Positions 31,284-33,652 of a DNA stretch of 33,652 nt are shown here, piece by piece. The stretch spans positions 1 to 33,652 of the forward strand of contig VSQE01000020.1 in the NCBI GenBank assembly GCA_009775705.1. Reading direction: 5' to 3'. The stretch is from Prevotellamassilia sp. Its GTDB lineage: Bacteria > Bacteroidota > Bacteroidia > Bacteroidales > Bacteroidaceae. The notes under the pieces were generated by a model that made no database searches, was not told the DNA's origin, and saw nothing but the letters and a program-made list of their open reading frames with translations. The stretch's first letter is position 1, and every line of letters begins with the position of its first letter. Position numbers and translations under genes: made by a program.

Positions 31284-32021
31284 ATGAGTGAACGGAAACG
31301 GAACAAAGCGCGGACGAACATCGCGGCCATTCTGGCCGGCGGCACGGGCCGGCGAACCGGTGGAGACCTGCCCAAGCAGTTCTTGCCGCTGGCCGGAAAG
31401 CCGGTGGTGGCCCATGCGGTCGAAGCCTTTGAGCGGAACGCGAATGTCGATGAGATTGTCATTGTCAGTCATGCCGACTGGGTAGACCGTATGCGGAGCA
31501 TTGTGGAACAGACCGGCGCGCGCAAGGTGAAGGCCGTGCTTGCCGGCGGGGCCGAGCGTTGTGACTCGAGCCTGGCGGCCATCCGTTACTGCGGAGACCG
31601 CGAGGTCAATCTGCTGCTGCACGATGCGGCGCGGCCGTTGGTGACGCAACGCATCATCGACGAGGTGTGCGCCCGGCTGGCGGACGGTGCCGGGGCGGTG
31701 AACGTGACGCTGCCTGTGGTGGATACCATCGTGGAGGTGGAGGACGGGCGTGTCGTTTCTACGCCGGATCGCTCGCGCCTGCGAAGGGTGCAGACGCCGC
31801 AGGGTTTCCGGTTAGACGTGATCCGGAAGGCCTACGCGTTGGCGCTGGCCGATCCCGCTTTTCGTGCCACGGACGATTTCGGAGTTGTGGCGCGCTATCT
31901 GCCCGATGCCGTCATGGCACTGGCAGAGGGCGACGGGCGGAACCTGAAACTGACTTATCGGGAAGACCTGCCGGGACTGGAGGCGCTGCTGACTTCGGAC
32001 GGAGACGCTGCCCGCCCTTGA
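31284..32021 (+). CDS. ispD: 2-C-methyl-D-erythritol 4-phosphate cytidylyltransferase (IspD)
   Basis: A 245-residue nucleotidyltransferase that makes CDP-methylerythritol in the MEP isoprenoid pathway. The CTP-binding motif is ILAGGTGRRTGGDLPKQF. Other signatures are LHDAARPLVTQRIIDEV, VQTPQGFRLDVIRKAY and the acidic DDFGVVARY. A TTG at 31272 would add four residues; the ATG is preferred. A ribitol-phosphate cytidylyltransferase (TarI) would look similar, and a glycosyltransferase follows 62 bases later, but IspD is more likely in Bacteroidales. Confidence 0.82.
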   Translation: MSERKRNKARTNIAAILAGGTGRRTGGDLPKQFLPLAGKPVVAHAVEAFERNANVDEIVIVSHADWVDRMRSIVEQTGARKVKAVLAGGAERCDSSLAAIRYCGDREVNLLLHDAARPLVTQRIIDEVCARLADGAGAVNVTLPVVDTIVEVEDGRVVSTPDRSRLRRVQTPQGFRLDVIRKAYALALADPAFRATDDFGVVARYLPDAVMALAEGDGRNLKLTYREDLPGLEALLTSDGDAARP

Positions 32022-32083
32022 ATCTCTTTTCGCCCGGACGGAAAAAACTTATTTTTTATCTGATACTTCTTTACGGAAACACT

Positions 32084-33088
32084 ATGACTGACATATCGGT
32101 TCTCATTCTCTTTTTCAATCGTCCCGACGATTTGCAGCGGCTGTTCGCCGAGGTGCGGAAGGCCCGTCCCGCACGTCTGTTCCTCTATCAGGACGGTCCG
32201 CGCGGCGCGCACGACCTGCCGGCTCTGGAGGCCTGCCGGCAGGTCGTGACCGAGGTGGACTGGCCCTGCGAGGTGCATCGCCTTTATCAGGACAGGAATT
32301 ACGGTTGCGACCCTTCCAACTATATGGCCCAGAAGTGGGCTTTCTCGCTCACGGACAAGTGCATTGTTTTCGAGGACGACGATGTCCCGGCACAGTCCTT
32401 TTTCCCCTTTTGCAAGGAGATGCTGGACCGTTATGAGCATGACGAGCGGATTGGGATGATTGCCGGTTTCAATCCGGACGAGGTGACGACGGATGTGGCG
32501 GAGGACTATTTCTTCACTTCCAATTTCAGCATCTGGGGTTGGGCCTCGTGGCGGCGGGTGATAGACCGGTGGGACGGGAATTATTCCTTCCTTGACGACC
32601 CGCAGGCCGTGGCTCAACTGGAGGAAATCATCCGGGAGCGCGGGTTGCGTGAGGATTTCCTGCCGATGTGCAGGGCGCATGCGGCATCGGGAAAGGCATA
32701 TTACGAGACTATTTTCTATGCTTCCCTGTTGCTGCGCTCCCAGTTGGCCATTGTCCCGGCGCGCAACCAGATCAGTAATTTCGGCGTGACGGACAATTCC
32801 ACCCATTTTGCCGGAAGCGTCCGTCTGTTGCCGCGGGCCTACCGGCGGATTTTCACGATGGGGCGGCCCGAAATGACTTTTCCGCTACGGCACCCGCGCT
32901 ACGTGGTGGAGCACATACCTTTCCGCCGCAGGGTCTACCGCATACAGGCATGGGGACACCCGTGGCTGAAGGTGGCCCGTTCGGTGGAGGAACTGTGGCT
33001 CAACCTGCGCTACGGTAACTGGAAGCGCATCACGCAGGCGCTGGCCAACCGCCTGCGCATCCTGACAGGCCGGAGGAGTTTTCACTGA
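32084..33088 (+). CDS. Glycosyltransferase (GT-A fold, GT2-like)
   Basis: A 334-residue cytoplasmic or membrane-peripheral transferase. It begins with the GT-A opening DISVLILFFNRPDDLQRLF, has the sugar-nucleotide pattern RLFLYQDGPR, an acidic metal-binding cluster VFEDDDVPAQSFF, and the GWASWRRVIDRWD segment seen in sugar transferases of this group. The C-terminal ~80 residues are basic and Arg-rich, with no transmembrane helix. The start at 32084 gives the proper N-terminus; the frame upstream is a shadow of ispD. The acceptor and sugar are unknown. The last seven bases overlap the end of the convergent TonB-domain gene. Confidence 0.85.
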   Translation: MTDISVLILFFNRPDDLQRLFAEVRKARPARLFLYQDGPRGAHDLPALEACRQVVTEVDWPCEVHRLYQDRNYGCDPSNYMAQKWAFSLTDKCIVFEDDDVPAQSFFPFCKEMLDRYEHDERIGMIAGFNPDEVTTDVAEDYFFTSNFSIWGWASWRRVIDRWDGNYSFLDDPQAVAQLEEIIRERGLREDFLPMCRAHAASGKAYYETIFYASLLLRSQLAIVPARNQISNFGVTDNSTHFAGSVRLLPRAYRRIFTMGRPEMTFPLRHPRYVVEHIPFRRRVYRIQAWGHPWLKVARSVEELWLNLRYGNWKRITQALANRLRILTGRRSFH

Positions 33089-33525
33089 GAAACGGGGCGG
33101 CGGTCCGCTCCCACCGTCATGAAACGGATGGGCAGTGAGAAATAAACGTTTACAGGTTTCCCGTCGATTGTCCCGGGTTTGAATTTCTTTTTCACGGATT
33201 TGATGACATTCGTTGCCTCGCGGTCCATGGCAGGGTCGCCCGAGGAGCGGTATACCCTGACATCGGTGATCTTTCCGGTCTTGGAGATGACGAAGTGTAC
33301 GATTGTTACTCCCTTTTCCTGTTTGGCGTCGCGGGGATAGACGGTGTTCCGGTTGATGTAGTTGAGAAAAGCCTTGTCTCCGCCCGGATACTGGGGGCGT
33401 ACTTTCACTTGTTCGACCCAGTATGTTTTTTCGTTTTCATCCGTTGTTCCGTCTTGCGTTTGCTGTGCTGCGCAGGAAAGGCTCATAAGGAACAGCGGGA
33501 GGAGCAATAGCCGATGTGTTTTCAT
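33082..33525 (-). CDS. TonB C-terminal-domain lipoprotein
   Basis: A 147-residue protein with a lipoprotein-type signal (MSLSC, Cys18) followed by one TonB C-terminal domain: VKVRPQYPGGDKAFLNYINR, TIVHFVISKTGKITDVRVYRS, DREATNVIKSVKK and KFKPGTIDGKPVNVYFSLPI. It lacks the N-terminal membrane helix and Pro-rich spacer of a true energy transducer, so it is a free-standing accessory of a kind common in Bacteroidetes. The start at 33525 is chosen because it begins the signal peptide; an in-frame ATG at 33597 would add an untypical leader. Confidence 0.85.
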   Translation of the reverse strand: MKTHRLLLLPLFLMSLSCAAQQTQDGTTDENEKTYWVEQVKVRPQYPGGDKAFLNYINRNTVYPRDAKQEKGVTIVHFVISKTGKITDVRVYRSSGDPAMDREATNVIKSVKKKFKPGTIDGKPVNVYFSLPIRFMTVGADRRPVSQ

Positions 33526-33618
33526 AGTGACGAATAGATAATACAGCCACAAAAATACACATATATTTATTTTTGTTATTGCTGTCCGATAAAACACAAA
33601 TAGCGCAATAAAGTATGG

Positions 33619-33646
33619 CTCGAACGCTGATTCTACGGTGTTCGAG
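33619..33646. repeat. Inverted repeat at the right end of the window
   Basis: CTCGAAC (33619-33625) and GTTCGAG (33640-33646) form a 7-bp stem with a 14-base loop just before the window ends. It may belong to a neighbouring RNA or gene end; nothing more can be said from here. Confidence 0.3.
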
Positions 33647-33652
33647 TCTTCT

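Noticed and set aside
31667..32083. N-terminal extension of the glycosyltransferase
   Set aside because: Shadow of ispD in another frame; the GT-A fold begins at the ATG 32084.

Overview
The window looks like a chromosomal segment of a Bacteroidales bacterium with a fairly GC-rich backbone. Evidence: many starts are preceded by the Bacteroidetes -7 box (TAnnTTTG), lipoproteins carry Bacteroidetes-style signals (one with a surface-export SDDDDE stretch), and the gene set is lineage-typical (gldH, ricT, a stand-alone TonB C-terminal lipoprotein, a Bacteroidetes-type topoisomerase IV A subunit). The species cannot be named from this sequence alone.

Layout. (1) Bases 1-37 hold the first 12 codons of a leftward tyrosine recombinase belonging to a mobile element outside the window. 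(2) 343-3018 is parC, followed by tRNA-Leu(UAG). (3) About 3247-9564 is a strikingly AT-rich island of ~6.3 kb inserted at the 3' end of the tRNA. All its recognisable genes are on the minus strand: a large serine recombinase, a 39-codon ORF, a small serine recombinase that has lost its catalytic serine, two lipoproteins, an intact small serine recombinase, a Rep-like protein and a 59-residue basic protein. Between the lipoproteins and the intact recombinase lies a 14-bp perfect inverted repeat that encloses a promoter box, a candidate invertible promoter. (4) 9568-18666 returns to GC-rich backbone: sulfatase, dnaA, recQ, then leftward a GH127-like protein, an AlkD-like protein and a lipoprotein, then enolase. 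(5) 18697-23904 is a leftward run metF-holB-ricT-gldH-histidine phosphatase, from one good promoter to one strong terminator. (6) 23989-24494 is an intergenic region with a compact promoter-terminator pair (possible ~45-nt RNA) and three 21-bp tandem repeats. (7) 24495-33525 holds an orphan ABC ATPase, topB, a leftward recJ-recQ pair with overlapping ends, ispD, a glycosyltransferase and a TonB-domain lipoprotein.

Taken together, the backbone is rich in DNA replication and repair functions (parC, dnaA, two recQ genes, alkD-like, holB, topB, recJ) mixed with metabolism (eno, metF, ispD) and envelope genes. The most unusual part is the tRNA-Leu island. A lipoprotein pair sits between an apparently active and an apparently dead serine recombinase, with a possible DNA-inversion switch as its promoter. 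This could be a phase-variable surface-protein cassette carried by a replicon-derived integrative element. The inversion itself is inference from sequence.
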